Shown here one piece after another: positions 35,764 to 45,078 of a stretch of 64,000 nt of DNA (position 1 is the first letter of the stretch; each line of letters starts with the position of its first letter). Origin of the DNA: Methylobacterium durans. GTDB taxonomy: Bacteria; Pseudomonadota; Alphaproteobacteria; Rhizobiales; Beijerinckiaceae. A program made the translations under genes and the position numbers. Location of the stretch: NCBI RefSeq assembly GCF_003173715.1, contig NZ_CP029550.1, positions 1,178,001-1,242,000 of the forward strand. Reading direction: 5' to 3'. A model generated the notes under the pieces. The model saw nothing but the letters and a program-made list of their open reading frames with translations. It was not told the origin of the DNA and did not search any database.

Positions 35764-36112
35764 GGTGGCTGGATTTCCGTGCAATTGACGCGTCACGGTA
35801 AGCATTTCCGCCAGCTCACGGGATCATTGTAGCTACGATGCGGCTGCGTGAAGTAGGAGCGTCCGTACAAGGCTCGGCGGGAGAGCATAGGCTGGCGTAA
35901 GCCAGTCATGGCGTCGTGGAGCAACCGCCCCCGGAAGCTTCAAGGCGCAATTCCGCAGAGTTGGACGATCTGGAGTGCGACGCTTTACGCATACCAACCG
36001 ACCGAGGCTGCCATGGAATGAGCAGATTCGGTTCGCAGGTTGCTCGCGACAGAGGGGCAGCAGGAATGCTTTTTGCGGGCATTTCGCGGCCCGGCGGTCG
36101 AGGGAGAACGCC
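35764..36112. other. non-coding gap
   Basis: 350 bases. The frame of the next gene stays open through part of it, but the residues look random, so I leave it non-coding. Confidence 0.35.
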
Positions 36113-36895
36113 TTGGGCTCGGACGATTCCGAATACGTACTCGATGCGCCCGACCGAGGCTGGAATCACGAGCCGTCGCGGGCTGAATTGTTCAAGCAGA
36201 TCAAGTCACCTGCCTACACCACCGACGCGGACGGCTGGCTGACCTACTACAACGAGGCGGCAGCCGATCTCTGGGGCTACCGGCCTGAACTCGGCAAGAC
36301 GCGCTGGTGCGGCTCCTGGCGGATCTTCACGACCGAAGGCGCGCACCTGCCGCTCGACCAGTGCCCCATGGCTGTGGCGCTGAAGGAGGGCCGTGCAGTA
36401 CGTGGGGTGCAGGCTGTAGTGGAACGACCGGACGGGACCCTGATCCCCTTCCTGCCCCATCCGACGCCGCTGCGAGACGCCTCGGGCGCGATCGTCGCCG
36501 GCTCCAACGTGCTTCTGCCGCTCACCGCGCAGGGCAGCGTACTGCCTCCCTTCGACTACTCCGGCGACGACTGGACGGAGGCACTGCCCCCTGATCTGCC
36601 GGATAGCCTCGAACTCGACGATCTGACGGGCTGCCTCCAGAGAACCTTGGCTGCCCAGGCTGATGTGGAGTTCGGCTTCCAGATCGACTGCGAACGCCTT
36701 GAGGCATGGTCCAGCTCAGAGGCCGAGAAGGAGCACATCGTCCGGCAGCTTGAGAGCAAAAGGGAGAGACAGCGCACCCTGCTGAACAAGCGACTCGACC
36801 AGCTACAGCAGCGGGCCAAGCGGCTCATGGCGGAGGCTCAAGAGGGGAAGGGGACAGCGAGGATGATCGTAGATCCTCGCAACACCCTCCACTGA
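36113..36895 (+). CDS. PAS-domain protein with coiled-coil tail
   Basis: 260 aa from TTG 36113, chosen for AGGGAG ten bases upstream. PAS fold at about 25-130 (SPAYTTDADGWLTYYNEAAA, WGYRPELGKTRWCGSWRIFT, LPLDQCPMAVALKEGRAV), typical of the sensor part of HWE kinases. Instead of a kinase it carries a 130-residue tail ending in a coiled coil (ERQRTLLNKRLDQLQQRAKR). It may be a signalling adaptor or a kinase that lost its catalytic half. Confidence 0.65.
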   Translation: MGSDDSEYVLDAPDRGWNHEPSRAELFKQIKSPAYTTDADGWLTYYNEAAADLWGYRPELGKTRWCGSWRIFTTEGAHLPLDQCPMAVALKEGRAVRGVQAVVERPDGTLIPFLPHPTPLRDASGAIVAGSNVLLPLTAQGSVLPPFDYSGDDWTEALPPDLPDSLELDDLTGCLQRTLAAQADVEFGFQIDCERLEAWSSSEAEKEHIVRQLESKRERQRTLLNKRLDQLQQRAKRLMAEAQEGKGTARMIVDPRNTLH

Positions 36896-36944
36896 GGCCG
36901 CCCGCCAGCGTCTCGGCACAAACGGCTGTGCCTCGTCGGGACGG

Positions 36945-38270
36945 CTACAGGTACCTTTCGGCTGAGGCGCTGCCCTGCGACTGCGCTCTGTCAGTGATCA
37001 GCGCCGCTGCTACGAACTGCTCTGCCAATGCATCTGAGCCGGAGGTGGCCATATTCGCGAGCCCCAACGTTAGCTCCGCTGGCAGCGTGGCCGTATTGTC
37101 CTGCATGAAGGCCGCGATCTTCGGCGCGATCTCAGCCCGGAAGCGCGAGCCGTTGAAGATGCCGTAGTGCCCCGCGCCGATCTGGAGGTGGTACGCCTTC
37201 TTCTCGGCCGACAGGTTCGCGGCGAGATCCAGAGCCGCGCGCGTCTGGCCGACGCCGGTGATGTCGTCCTTCTCACCCTCGATCGCCATCAGGGCACAGC
37301 GGCGGATCGCGCCGAGCTCCACCAGCGCCTCACGGTGCCGCATCACGCCACGCGGCATGGCGTGGTTGATGAACACCGTCTCGATCGTCTTGAGGTAGAA
37401 CTCCCCGGTGAGATCCATCACCGCCAGATACTCGTCGTAGAACTCCCGGTGCTTGGCGGCCGAGTCACCGTCGCCCTGCACGAGGTGGTTGAACATGTCC
37501 CAATGCGCCGTCTGGTGGCGATTGAGGTTCATGCTGATGAATCCGGCCAGCTGCAGGAAGCCGGGGTAGACATTGCGGCCGTAGCCCGCGTGAGGCCACG
37601 GCACCGCGTGGATGCAGTTCTGCCGGAACCAGTCGATGCTGCGCTCCTGCGGCAGCTTGTTCACGGCGGTCGGCGAATGGCGGGTGTCGATGGGGCCGCC
37701 GATCAGCACGGCCGATTGCGGCACCAGCGGGTGATCCTCGGCTTCCATACGGGCGATCGCGGCGAGAACCGGCACGGAGGGCTGGCAGACTGCCATGACG
37801 TGCAGGTCCGGTCCCAGCGCCTCGAACATGGCGATGCAGTAGTCGATGTAGTCGTCGAGGTCGAAGCGTCCGGCCGACAGCGGCACCTGCTTGGCGTCGG
37901 CCCAATCGGTGATGAACACCTGATGCGTGTCGAGGAACGCCGCCACCGTGCCGCGCAGGAGTGTTGCGTAGTGGCCCGACATGGGGGCCACGATCAGCAT
38001 CTTCGGCTTTGCCGAGGGTGCACCGAAGGCAATGACGCGGCAGAACGGGCGCTCCCACACCACGTGCTCGGACGCGGGCAGGTCGAAGGCAGGCTTGGCG
38101 TAGCGGCGCGTGCCACGCTCGAACAACTCGCAGGAGGCAGCGACGGCGCGGCTGGAGGGTGTGTAGGCGAGTGGGCTGAACGGGTTCTGACAGGCTGTCT
38201 TGGCAACGCCTGCTGCCATGCGTGCTGGGGTGAGCATCAGGTCACAAGCATCACGCATCAGGTACAGCAT
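36945..38270 (-). CDS. phaZ: intracellular polyhydroxybutyrate depolymerase
   Basis: 441 aa alpha/beta hydrolase of the PhaZ1 type. APMSGHYATLLRGTV forms the oxyanion part, the nucleophile is Cys162 in VMAVCQPSVPVL (Cys replaces Ser, as in known intracellular depolymerases), with Asp in GEKDDITG and His in IGAGHYGIF. It releases 3-hydroxybutyrate from storage granules in the cytoplasm, useful in starvation or stress. Full length. No other PHB gene nearby. Confidence 0.9.
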   Translation of the reverse strand: MLYLMRDACDLMLTPARMAAGVAKTACQNPFSPLAYTPSSRAVAASCELFERGTRRYAKPAFDLPASEHVVWERPFCRVIAFGAPSAKPKMLIVAPMSGHYATLLRGTVAAFLDTHQVFITDWADAKQVPLSAGRFDLDDYIDYCIAMFEALGPDLHVMAVCQPSVPVLAAIARMEAEDHPLVPQSAVLIGGPIDTRHSPTAVNKLPQERSIDWFRQNCIHAVPWPHAGYGRNVYPGFLQLAGFISMNLNRHQTAHWDMFNHLVQGDGDSAAKHREFYDEYLAVMDLTGEFYLKTIETVFINHAMPRGVMRHREALVELGAIRRCALMAIEGEKDDITGVGQTRAALDLAANLSAEKKAYHLQIGAGHYGIFNGSRFRAEIAPKIAAFMQDNTATLPAELTLGLANMATSGSDALAEQFVAAALITDRAQSQGSASAERYL

Positions 38271-38473
38271 AAAGGCGTTCCCTTCGGCCCATTCCAGAGC
38301 AGAGCCATTGCAGAGGAGACCATTTCTGCGATGGCCAACGCCCTGGAACTATGATGCGTTGCACAGCAGCGAAATGAATCGTCCGCCTGCGTAATCAGCC
38401 ACGATGGTGCATGATGGTTCCACCCTTGGCCATCCTAACCTTCCGTTAAGGTAAGCGATGCCCGGACGCCTGA

Positions 38474-38713
38474 TGCGATCGCGCCACAGCGATCGCGGCG
38501 GTAGCGAGCTACAGCTCGACGCTGCTTGGTGGTCCTGTGCCGGTGAGGAACTACAGCTCGACCATCGCGGTCACGCCGAAGGGCGCAGGTGCGCTGGTCA
38601 CTTGGCGAGCCACCTTCGAGGCTGACGCGGTGAGTGATGCGGAGGCGGTGGCCTTCATCGCCGGCGTCTACGAGCGAGGCTTGGCCGGCATCGCGAAGGA
38701 AGCAGGCAGGTAG
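38474..38713 (+). pseudogene. 5'-truncated SRPBCC (polyketide cyclase-like) gene
   Basis: Open frame right after a stop at 38471, no start codon. Reads YSSTLLGGPVPVRNYSST, VTPKGAGALVTWRATFEAD and ends GVYERGLAGIAKEAGR, the last 75 residues of MxaD-type SRPBCC proteins (PLPVxnY and GvYexGLa motifs). The front half is missing. Confidence 0.6.
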
Positions 38714-38776
38714 GGCAGCAGCCAGTACGGATCACCGCCTTCACCACTCCTCAGCCACGTGTGGCGAGACTGCTTT

Positions 38777-38962
38777 ATGCTGAGCCTCTCGCCGCCGCGC
38801 CTCGTGACGTTCCTGCTGTCCATCATCCTCATCGGGCTTGCGGTTGCGAGCCTCTACCTGAAGATCCCAACGATCGGCCCCACTGTCGTGAAGTACCGCA
38901 CGTGGTTTTTCATCGCTGCCTACGCCGTGCTGGCGCTCGGTGTCGTCTCAAGGAGCCTGTGA
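38777..38962 (+). CDS. small two-helix membrane protein, 61 aa
   Basis: ATG 38777 (an upstream in-frame start adds six doubtful residues). Two membrane segments: LVTFLLSIILIGLAVASLYL and WFFIAAYAVLALGVVSRSL with a short polar loop. Similar tiny proteins are frequent in Rhizobiales; function unknown. Confidence 0.6.
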   Translation: MLSLSPPRLVTFLLSIILIGLAVASLYLKIPTIGPTVVKYRTWFFIAAYAVLALGVVSRSL

Positions 38963-39071
38963 GTTCTCGCTTGCAGCTCCTGTCCCGCTGGAAGCCGCTG
39001 AGGTTGACGACGGCGGACACTGGTGGCGAGTGTGTGGGACGTCCCGCAAGCCCTCCGCCCTGCTCCAAAGA

Positions 39072-39854
39072 TCAGGGTGTTGTCGGCTTCCCGTGTGCCG
39101 GCTCGATGGCGTCGATGAGGACGGCCTGAGCACCTTCCTGCCACAGCGTTGCGACCGGGATTACCACGGCATCAGCACAGGCCTGAACGGCGTGAGGTAG
39201 GTCGAACTGCACTGCGAGGCCGCCTGCCTTGGCATCGAGCCATGCCATCATGGGAGGCGCGTCTCCAGACCAGTTCGTGACTGCGTCTCGGCACTCCTTG
39301 TCGGCTTCGTCGATCTTGGCGTCGCCGGCCATCGGGCGGTAGCCCTCGAGGTAGAGCGCGTGCAGCATCCTCGAGGCAAGCGTCACCATTTTCGTGCCAT
39401 CTGCACCCGCTGCGAGGACCGCCTTGCCAGTGAGTGAGGGTGGAAGGAGCATGGTCCAGACGACGGGAGCTCCGGTCGCGAGATCGTACACGATGGCCAT
39501 GGTGCTGACGTTGGGGTGCGCGCCACCGCAGAACACGTTGTCGGTGATCTCGAAGCTGAGGAAGCGGGGACCTCGCATCGGAACGTTGATGTTCCGCTCC
39601 CATGAGCTGTTTGCCCCACCCTCTGCCTTACACTCCAGGGCAGCCTTCCGGACGCTCGCATCCAGGCGCCGCAGGGCGGCATTGATCCGCAGCTCCGCCT
39701 CGTCAGTGGGATTCACGATCTGCGGCATGGACGCGAGGTTCTTGCTCACGTCGGGCGGGACCCGCAGGTGGACTGGTCGATCGGCAGCAGACGCTGAGGA
39801 GACGATCGCTGCAAGGAGGGTTACGGCTGCGAACAGTTGGAAAAGGCGGTTCAT
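39072..39854 (-). CDS. exported RsiV/DUF3298-like protein
   Basis: 260 aa with signal peptide (MNRLFQLFAAVTLLAAIVSS, ASAA). The stretch ITDNVFCGGAHPNVSTMAIV resembles the GGAHP motif of DUF3298/RsiV-type domains, preceded by a strand-rich region. Cysteines in AALECKAEG, VFCGGAHP and DKECRDAV could form disulphides. Periplasmic; role unknown, perhaps ligand binding. Confidence 0.6.
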   Translation of the reverse strand: MNRLFQLFAAVTLLAAIVSSASAADRPVHLRVPPDVSKNLASMPQIVNPTDEAELRINAALRRLDASVRKAALECKAEGGANSSWERNINVPMRGPRFLSFEITDNVFCGGAHPNVSTMAIVYDLATGAPVVWTMLLPPSLTGKAVLAAGADGTKMVTLASRMLHALYLEGYRPMAGDAKIDEADKECRDAVTNWSGDAPPMMAWLDAKAGGLAVQFDLPHAVQACADAVVIPVATLWQEGAQAVLIDAIEPAHGKPTTP

Positions 39855-40142
39855 CGCACAACCATGGGTGGGAGAGTCACCCTCCCCAGAGCTTCCAGTG
39901 GATAGCGGAATTCGTGTAACGATTTCCCCGTTTAACTTACTATAAGCAATTTCGTTACAGGATTTTGATCATGCCCCTCAATCCGAAGAGGCGACTCTCC
40001 AAGCAGTGTTGTGAGCTGTCTTATCGATTTACTCGGCATGCGCATCCTATCACAGGATAGCTCAGGCGCTGCTCTGATTGGCCATCTCACGGTGTGTGAA
40101 TGTAGTCGGCAGGGCCGATCTCGCTGGGATCAGTACTGACCT

Positions 40143-41417
40143 TCATGTCGCTGACGGCGCTGTATCCCCCATAGCATGCGCAATGCGGGCACCAATCTCG
40201 TTAGCGGCTCGGCGCAAGGGATCGGCATCCAAATGAGCATACCGCTGTGTCGTGGCTGCTTGAGAATGACCAAGCAGTTTGCCGATGATCGGCAATCCGA
40301 GGCCGCCTCCCGCTCCCACGCTGGCAAACGAATGCCGGAGGTCATGGAGCCGGACACCTTCCAAGCCCGCTTCCTTCGTCACCAGCTCCCACGGACGCTT
40401 CAGATCCGATCGTGGCTTTTCATTCGACTGCCCAGCACTGCCGCTAGCAATCACGAAGGCCCCGACGCGGGGGGTATCGGCAAGCACCTGAAGAGCTGGG
40501 GCATTCAGGACGATCGCCTTCTTGCCGGTTTTGCTATCCGGAAGCAGCAGTAGTCCCCGTGCGAGGTCCACGTGCTCCCAGCGAAGGTGCAGGATCTCAC
40601 GGAGGCGCGCGCCGGTGAAAAGGAGAAGCCGCAACGCTGCCGCCGCATGCTGGCTGATTTTAACCCGCCGGTTCTCAGGCCGTGGTGCATGCTTCACGTT
40701 CCTGGCGGCACTTGGCTCCCATGGAACGCCCAGCGTCTCTGCCGTGCGTATGGCCAGACCAAGCCGCTCCAGCTCCTCGGCGGAGAGGAACCGCTCACGC
40801 TGATTCTCGCGGTACTTTTCAATCTTCGCCGCAGGGTTGAAGCCCTCCGGAACGAGCCGTCGTTTTGCGGCCCAGGCGTACATCGAACTGAGGACGGCAT
40901 TGGCGTAGTTCGCCATGGATGGCCGGCTCTGCATTCTATGATGCAATCGAGCGACGTCAGCTCGGGTGACCTCCTCACCCAGCTTACGGCCGAGGCTGGG
41001 CAGGATGTGCAGATCGAAAGCCCGGCGGTAGTTTCCTAAGGTGCTGGGCTTCCGTTTCGTTTTCATGTGTTCGGCGAGAAAAGCCTCGGCGATATCAGCC
41101 ACCGTCAGGGCGGCGCGCAACTGCGCACGATCGGCAGCCGGGTCCTCGCCCCTCGCCACAGCCCCGAGGACTTCCTTCGCCTTCCGGCGAGCCTCATCCG
41201 GCGTCAGAGCTCCATGACGCCCGATGCTCAGAAAGCGCTTGGGCGCAGCACGACCACCGTGTCCTGCGCGATAGCGGACAAGGTAGCTTTTCAATCCCGA
41301 AGGCTCGACCCGCAGGCCAAACCCTTTCAGCTCGGAGTCCCACACGATGTAGCGGATCGCGGCTGGGTGCGCAGCATCAACGCTCCGCTTCGTCAGCTTG
41401 GTTGGGGAGATGTCCAT
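40143..41417 (-). CDS. tyrosine recombinase (P4-type integrase)
   Basis: 424 aa from ATG 41417 (MDISPTKLTKRSVDAAHPAA); residues 1-95 are the DUF4102 arm-binding part (ELKGFGLRVEPSGLKSYLVR YR), 110-200 the SAM-like core-binding domain, then the catalytic domain with R in TGARLREILHLRW, HxxR in LHDLRHSFASV, and LLGHSQAATTQRYAH (His and the nucleophile Tyr). Complete. It lies 120 bases from a tRNA-Thr 3' fragment, the classic arrangement of an integrative element. Confidence 0.93.
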   Translation of the reverse strand: MDISPTKLTKRSVDAAHPAAIRYIVWDSELKGFGLRVEPSGLKSYLVRYRAGHGGRAAPKRFLSIGRHGALTPDEARRKAKEVLGAVARGEDPAADRAQLRAALTVADIAEAFLAEHMKTKRKPSTLGNYRRAFDLHILPSLGRKLGEEVTRADVARLHHRMQSRPSMANYANAVLSSMYAWAAKRRLVPEGFNPAAKIEKYRENQRERFLSAEELERLGLAIRTAETLGVPWEPSAARNVKHAPRPENRRVKISQHAAAALRLLLFTGARLREILHLRWEHVDLARGLLLLPDSKTGKKAIVLNAPALQVLADTPRVGAFVIASGSAGQSNEKPRSDLKRPWELVTKEAGLEGVRLHDLRHSFASVGAGGGLGLPIIGKLLGHSQAATTQRYAHLDADPLRRAANEIGARIAHAMGDTAPSAT

Positions 41418-41569
41418 TACGGTGGTCACCGAGCTTCTGGTGACCACTAGGTGACCACCGAAAGGCGAACTAGCGGAACCGCCAGCACACTCGATCTCAC
41501 CGTAGCACGGGCAGACTCAAGGGGATAGCGATCTCCAGCACCCCACATCAAACTCGGGAAATCTCGTTA

Positions 41570-41621
41570 CCCCTCATTCGTAATGAGGGGGTCGGGGGTT
41601 CGAATCCCTCTTGCGGCACCA
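41570..41621 (+). other. tRNA-Thr(CGT) 3' fragment, probable att site
   Basis: 52 nt from the anticodon arm (stem CCCTCA/TGAGGG, loop TTCGTAA, anticodon CGT) through the T arm (GGGGGTTCGAATCCCTC) to TTGCGGCACCA. No D arm or 5' acceptor strand precedes it, so it is not a tRNA gene but the duplicated 3' end left by integration. The intact gene should lie to the left, outside the window. Confidence 0.8.
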
Positions 41622-41640
41622 CCCTTTTCAAGCACTTATA

Positions 41641-42795
41641 CCGGTCGACGGTGATAGCGACTCACGAGGTTTCGTATCGGCGGCGGATCTGGTTCGATGA
41701 GGCAAACCGGGAGGGTTTGCCATGTCCGCTGCGGTTGCTCTGCGTGAGGATTTCAACGCCGACGATCTTCGACGTCTGGCCAAGGCCAGCCGAGACGCGG
41801 GCCAGAGCCGCCGGCTGCTGGCGCTGGCCGAGATCTACGAGGGCGGCAGCCGCACGGATGCGGCTCGGATCGGGGTGGTAGGGTTGCAGACGGTGCGCGA
41901 TTGGGTGCTCGCCTTCAACGCAGCTGGCCCGGCCGGGCTGATCAACCGCAAGGCCCGGGCAACCCAGCCAAGTTGAGCGATGCGCAGCGTCAAGCGCTGG
42001 CGCAGATCGTCGAGAGCGGGCCGGACCCGGATCGACACGGCGTGGTGCGCTGGCGGCTGAAGGATCTCGCCGCCTGGATCTACGCCAGCTTCGGCGTGAG
42101 CCTGGACGAGAGCACGGTGGGCCGCACGGTGAAACAACTCGGCTTCCGCAAGCTGTCGGCACGCCCGCGCCATCATGAGCAGGACCCGGCCGCACTGGCA
42201 GCCTTCAAAAAAACTTGCCAGCCGAGGTGAGGGCGATCCGAGCCCGGCTGCCGGCTGGCGCGGCCATCGAGGTGTGGTGGTCAGACGAGGCTCGGGTCGG
42301 CCAGAAGAACACGCTGCCCCGCCGCTGGGCGCGCCGCGGCAGCCGGCCCTCGGCGCCCAAGGACCAACGCACGGCCCACGCCTACATCTTCGGAGCGATC
42401 TGTCCCGAGAAGGGCAAGGGTGCCGGCCTCATCATGCCGAGATGCGATACCGCGGCGATGAACGAGCACCTCAGGGAGATCAGCTGCAGCGTCGAGGAAG
42501 GCGCCCACGCCGTGCTGATCCTCGATGGGGCGGGCTGGCACGTCGCCCACGACCTCGTCGTGCCCGCCAACATCACCCTGCTGCCGCTGCCAGCCTGCGC
42601 CCCGGAACTCAACCCGGTCGAGAATGTCTGGCAGTTCCTGCGCGACAACTGGCTCGGCGACCGCGTCTTCTCGTCCTACGAGGACATTGTCGAGCAGTGC
42701 TGTCAGGTCTGGAACCGGTTCATCGACCAGCCTTGGAAGATCATGTCCATCGGCCTGCGTGACTGGGCCTATCAGTTATGATCACCACCGATTGG
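41641..42795 (+). mobile_element. IS630-family insertion sequence, about 1155 bp
   Basis: TA dinucleotides flank it (41639-41640 and 42796-42797), the IS630 target. Ends are related inverted repeats (CCGGTCGACGGTGATAGCGA and the complement of the right end CCAATCGGTGGTGATCATAA). It sits 19 bases from the att fragment. Confidence 0.75.
41722..42781 (+). pseudogene. IS630 transposase, two frame changes
   Basis: Part 1 (ATG 41722) is the helix-turn-helix (GLQTVRDWVLAFNAAGPAGL); near 41960 the frame shifts to continue PGNPAKLSDAQRQALAQ and VVRWRLKDLAAWIYASFG. One C missing from GCCCGGG would explain this. At 42208-42214 a run of seven A allows a -1 shift into NLPAEVRAIRARL; such slippery runs are used on purpose in this family. 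The DDE core follows: D in WWSDEARVGQKN, D in LILDGAGWHVA, E in LNPVENVWQFLR. The first break probably kills it. Confidence 0.8.
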
Positions 42796-42797
42796 TA

Positions 42798-43025
42798 TTA
42801 GCCCGGACCAACCCTGACCGCTCTCTTGAGGACGCTGCCTCGGGGAGGATCGGGATGCCGCTGCGCGATGTCGTGCCGGGGGATCCAGCCAGAACCGTCG
42901 GCGTCGTTGCCTGATCCTGCCCGAGAATCGAACTTCCGGCGCCGTCATCGTCGAATTCGAACGCCGTGACATCCGCAACCCGCTTTTCATGGGGCCGGGT
43001 TGATCGGCGCAAGGTGCTCGATCGG
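42798..43025. other. non-coding flank of the IS
   Basis: About 230 bases with no gene seen. Confidence 0.3.
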
Positions 43026-43493
43026 CTAGCCACGGCTGGCCAAGCTGAATTCGACAGGAATAGGGAACGGTCTGTAGCGCTTCCGATGGGCTGCCGTGGG
43101 CACCACCGATGCCTTGCGACGGGTGGAGCGCCGTTCGGCTGCGGACGTGGCGGTCGGGTGGGCGCCTGTGCTCACCCGTCGAAGACGCCGGGGCACCGGA
43201 TCAGCAGCTGGCCCAACCTGCACGACCTCGTCCGCCCCAGCCGCCACAGGGCCGTGACTGGGGCTTCGCGGCAGAATTGCTGCACGGGGCGCCTCTGACG
43301 CAGGCAGGTCGACCCAAGTACTCGCCCGGTAAACCAGAGACGTCACGGCAGCGCTGTCCATCGTTCCGGCACGGGTCATCTGTCGGTCGTCCGGCGCAGC
43401 ATTCCTCTGCTCGGGCAGAAGGGTGCCAAAGGCGGTCGCCCAGAGTGCCGCGACGGCCAGGGCTGAGCCGGCCAGGACCGTGCGGTTTACCAT
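43026..43493 (-). CDS. exported basic protein, 155 aa
   Basis: ATG 43493. N-terminal hydrophobic segment (VLAGSALAVAALWATAFGTL) acts as signal or anchor; the rest is Ala/Pro/Arg-rich, low in structure, ending with basic RKRYRPFPIPVEFSLASRG. No domain recognised. Codon usage matches the GC-rich right part. Confidence 0.5.
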   Translation of the reverse strand: MVNRTVLAGSALAVAALWATAFGTLLPEQRNAAPDDRQMTRAGTMDSAAVTSLVYRASTWVDLPASEAPRAAILPRSPSHGPVAAGADEVVQVGPAADPVPRRLRRVSTGAHPTATSAAERRSTRRKASVVPTAAHRKRYRPFPIPVEFSLASRG

Positions 43494-43672
43494 GGCCTTC
43501 AGAACAAACCGGCCACGCTTTGCGTTCCGTCAAGCGACCCGCGCAGCGGTGGTTGCGGCCGTCGCCATGCCGACGCGATGCCGGGCCGCGTGCGGCCCGA
43601 GGTCCGGGTTGCGAGTGTTCGTCAGTCCACGGACTCTCGCTCAACTCGGGCGACGCTGACCGAGCAGGTCAT

Positions 43673-43693
43673 GCCCCCGACAGTGTCGGGGGC
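43673..43693. terminator. hairpin downstream of the CAP-RTX gene
   Basis: 10-bp perfect palindrome GCCCCCGACA / TGTCGGGGGC with one-base centre, 8 bases past the stop of the gene at 43701. No T-run follows, so terminator function is likely but not certain. Confidence 0.5.
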
Positions 43694-43700
43694 CGTCCTG

Positions 43701-44648
43701 TCACAGGATGAAGTCGCCGCTCGTAAAATGATGCGAGCCGAGAGCCTTGATCGTAAAGTCGGAGACGCCATCACCGTTGACGTCGCCGGCAAGATAGGTG
43801 CTGCCACCCGACTCGTAGGCCTTCAACTCACCGGCGTTCTGATGGAAGCCTTGATCGCCGATGAAGGTGAAACCCTGGTCTCCGGAGAGCTTGGTGTTCG
43901 CGTCGATGCCCCGCAGATCGATCTTGTCGGCACCGTGCGAAAAATCGGCCACCGTGTCCCGCTTGGCCTCGCGCACCGTGTCGAACACGAACGTGTCGTT
44001 CCCGGCGCCTCCGACCAGGTAATCCGAACCGCCTTTGCCGTTGATCGTGTCGTTCCCGGCGCCGCCCTTGAGGGTATTGCTGTAGCGATCCCCGGTAAGG
44101 GTTTGACCGGCCGTGACGGTCGTTGGCGTGGTCTGAACCGGCGTGGTGGGCGCGGGCGCAGGGGTCGCCGGCAGCGGATCCGTCGCCGTGCCAGTGATCA
44201 CGTCATTGGCCTCGGCCCGCTCTGTCGCATTCGGCGTCCCAAAATTCTCGGTGACGAAAACGACATTGTAGCCGCCGATCGTCCCCTGTTTCAGACCGAT
44301 GCCGATTTCCTCGAACGAACCATTGATGATGTTCGCGTAGTGGCCGGGAGAGTTCACGAGCATGGTGTGCAGTTTCTGCACGGTCGCTTCGTCAAGGCCC
44401 CCGCTCACGTAGGCGATGTTCTCACCGTAGCCCTGCCAGCCGTAGCCGGCGCTGGTGATGCGCGCGCCGGGGTTGGAACCGTTCACGCCCGTGTGGGAGA
44501 ACGTGTCAGTCTGATCCATCCAGGCACTATGGGCGTCCGCGGCATCCAGCAACTCGCCATCGAAGCTGAGAGGTTTCGCACCGACGCTCGCGCGAGTTTG
44601 ATTGACAAGGCTGAGAAAGTAGGATTCGATATTGGTTGGCGTGGCCAT
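43701..44648 (-). CDS. CAP-domain protein with RTX calcium-binding repeats
   Basis: 315 aa. Residues 5-140 are a CAP/SCP (YkwD-type) domain (FLSLVNQTRASVGAKPLSFD, FSHTGVNGSNPGARITSAGY, GENIAYVSGG, VNSPGHYANI); after a Pro/Thr linker come RTX nonapeptides (KGGAGNDTINGKGGSDYLVG GAGNDTF) and a C-terminal module with DVNGDGVSDF. No N-terminal signal peptide; RTX C-termini direct type I secretion. Probably secreted; CAP activity unknown. A related CAP gene follows upstream. Confidence 0.85.
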   Translation of the reverse strand: MATPTNIESYFLSLVNQTRASVGAKPLSFDGELLDAADAHSAWMDQTDTFSHTGVNGSNPGARITSAGYGWQGYGENIAYVSGGLDEATVQKLHTMLVNSPGHYANIINGSFEEIGIGLKQGTIGGYNVVFVTENFGTPNATERAEANDVITGTATDPLPATPAPAPTTPVQTTPTTVTAGQTLTGDRYSNTLKGGAGNDTINGKGGSDYLVGGAGNDTFVFDTVREAKRDTVADFSHGADKIDLRGIDANTKLSGDQGFTFIGDQGFHQNAGELKAYESGGSTYLAGDVNGDGVSDFTIKALGSHHFTSGDFIL

Positions 44649-45078
44649 TTCGACAAGCTCCCCTTGTTAACACTACGATGAAATTATGAATTACTGAGAA
44701 TAAGAGTAAAAAACTACTGAGATTGTCGGAATAAACTGTCTACAATATTCAACCTGCATAGCATTGGCGCGGCAGCACTGCAGGTCGCCCTGCCAGCAAC
44801 GCGCAGGGCTCGGGTTGACGTGATGTCGATGACAGCGTCCGTGCTGCCCGCAGGCATCGGTCGAGGATTGGCCGCCGGCGATTGTCCTCGCGCAGGAGGG
44901 TGCTGCGGCGGTTGCTCGCGCCCTTGATGTTCCGTGGCCAGAAAAGGCAGGCGCTCCTGCACCCGCCTCCCCCATTCGATCGCCTTACGCGGCGATCCTC
45001 GGGCGCCCTCGCCCATGTGATCGAGACCGCAAGCGCTCGAGGGCGCAGCCAGCCTCGAACTTCATCGGCGCCCCGCGC
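44649..45078. other. non-coding gap between the two CAP genes
   Basis: 430 bases, AT-rich just upstream of the CAP-RTX start (44660-44740), probably its promoter. No gene supported. Confidence 0.4.

Noticed and set aside
41521..41621. Complete tRNA gene
   Set aside because: No D arm or 5' acceptor strand precedes the anticodon arm; only a 3' fragment is present.
42200..42220. Counting the IS630 A-run frame change among the decay lesions
   Set aside because: A seven-A run with -1 shift is a known regulatory device in this family, so it is not evidence of damage.
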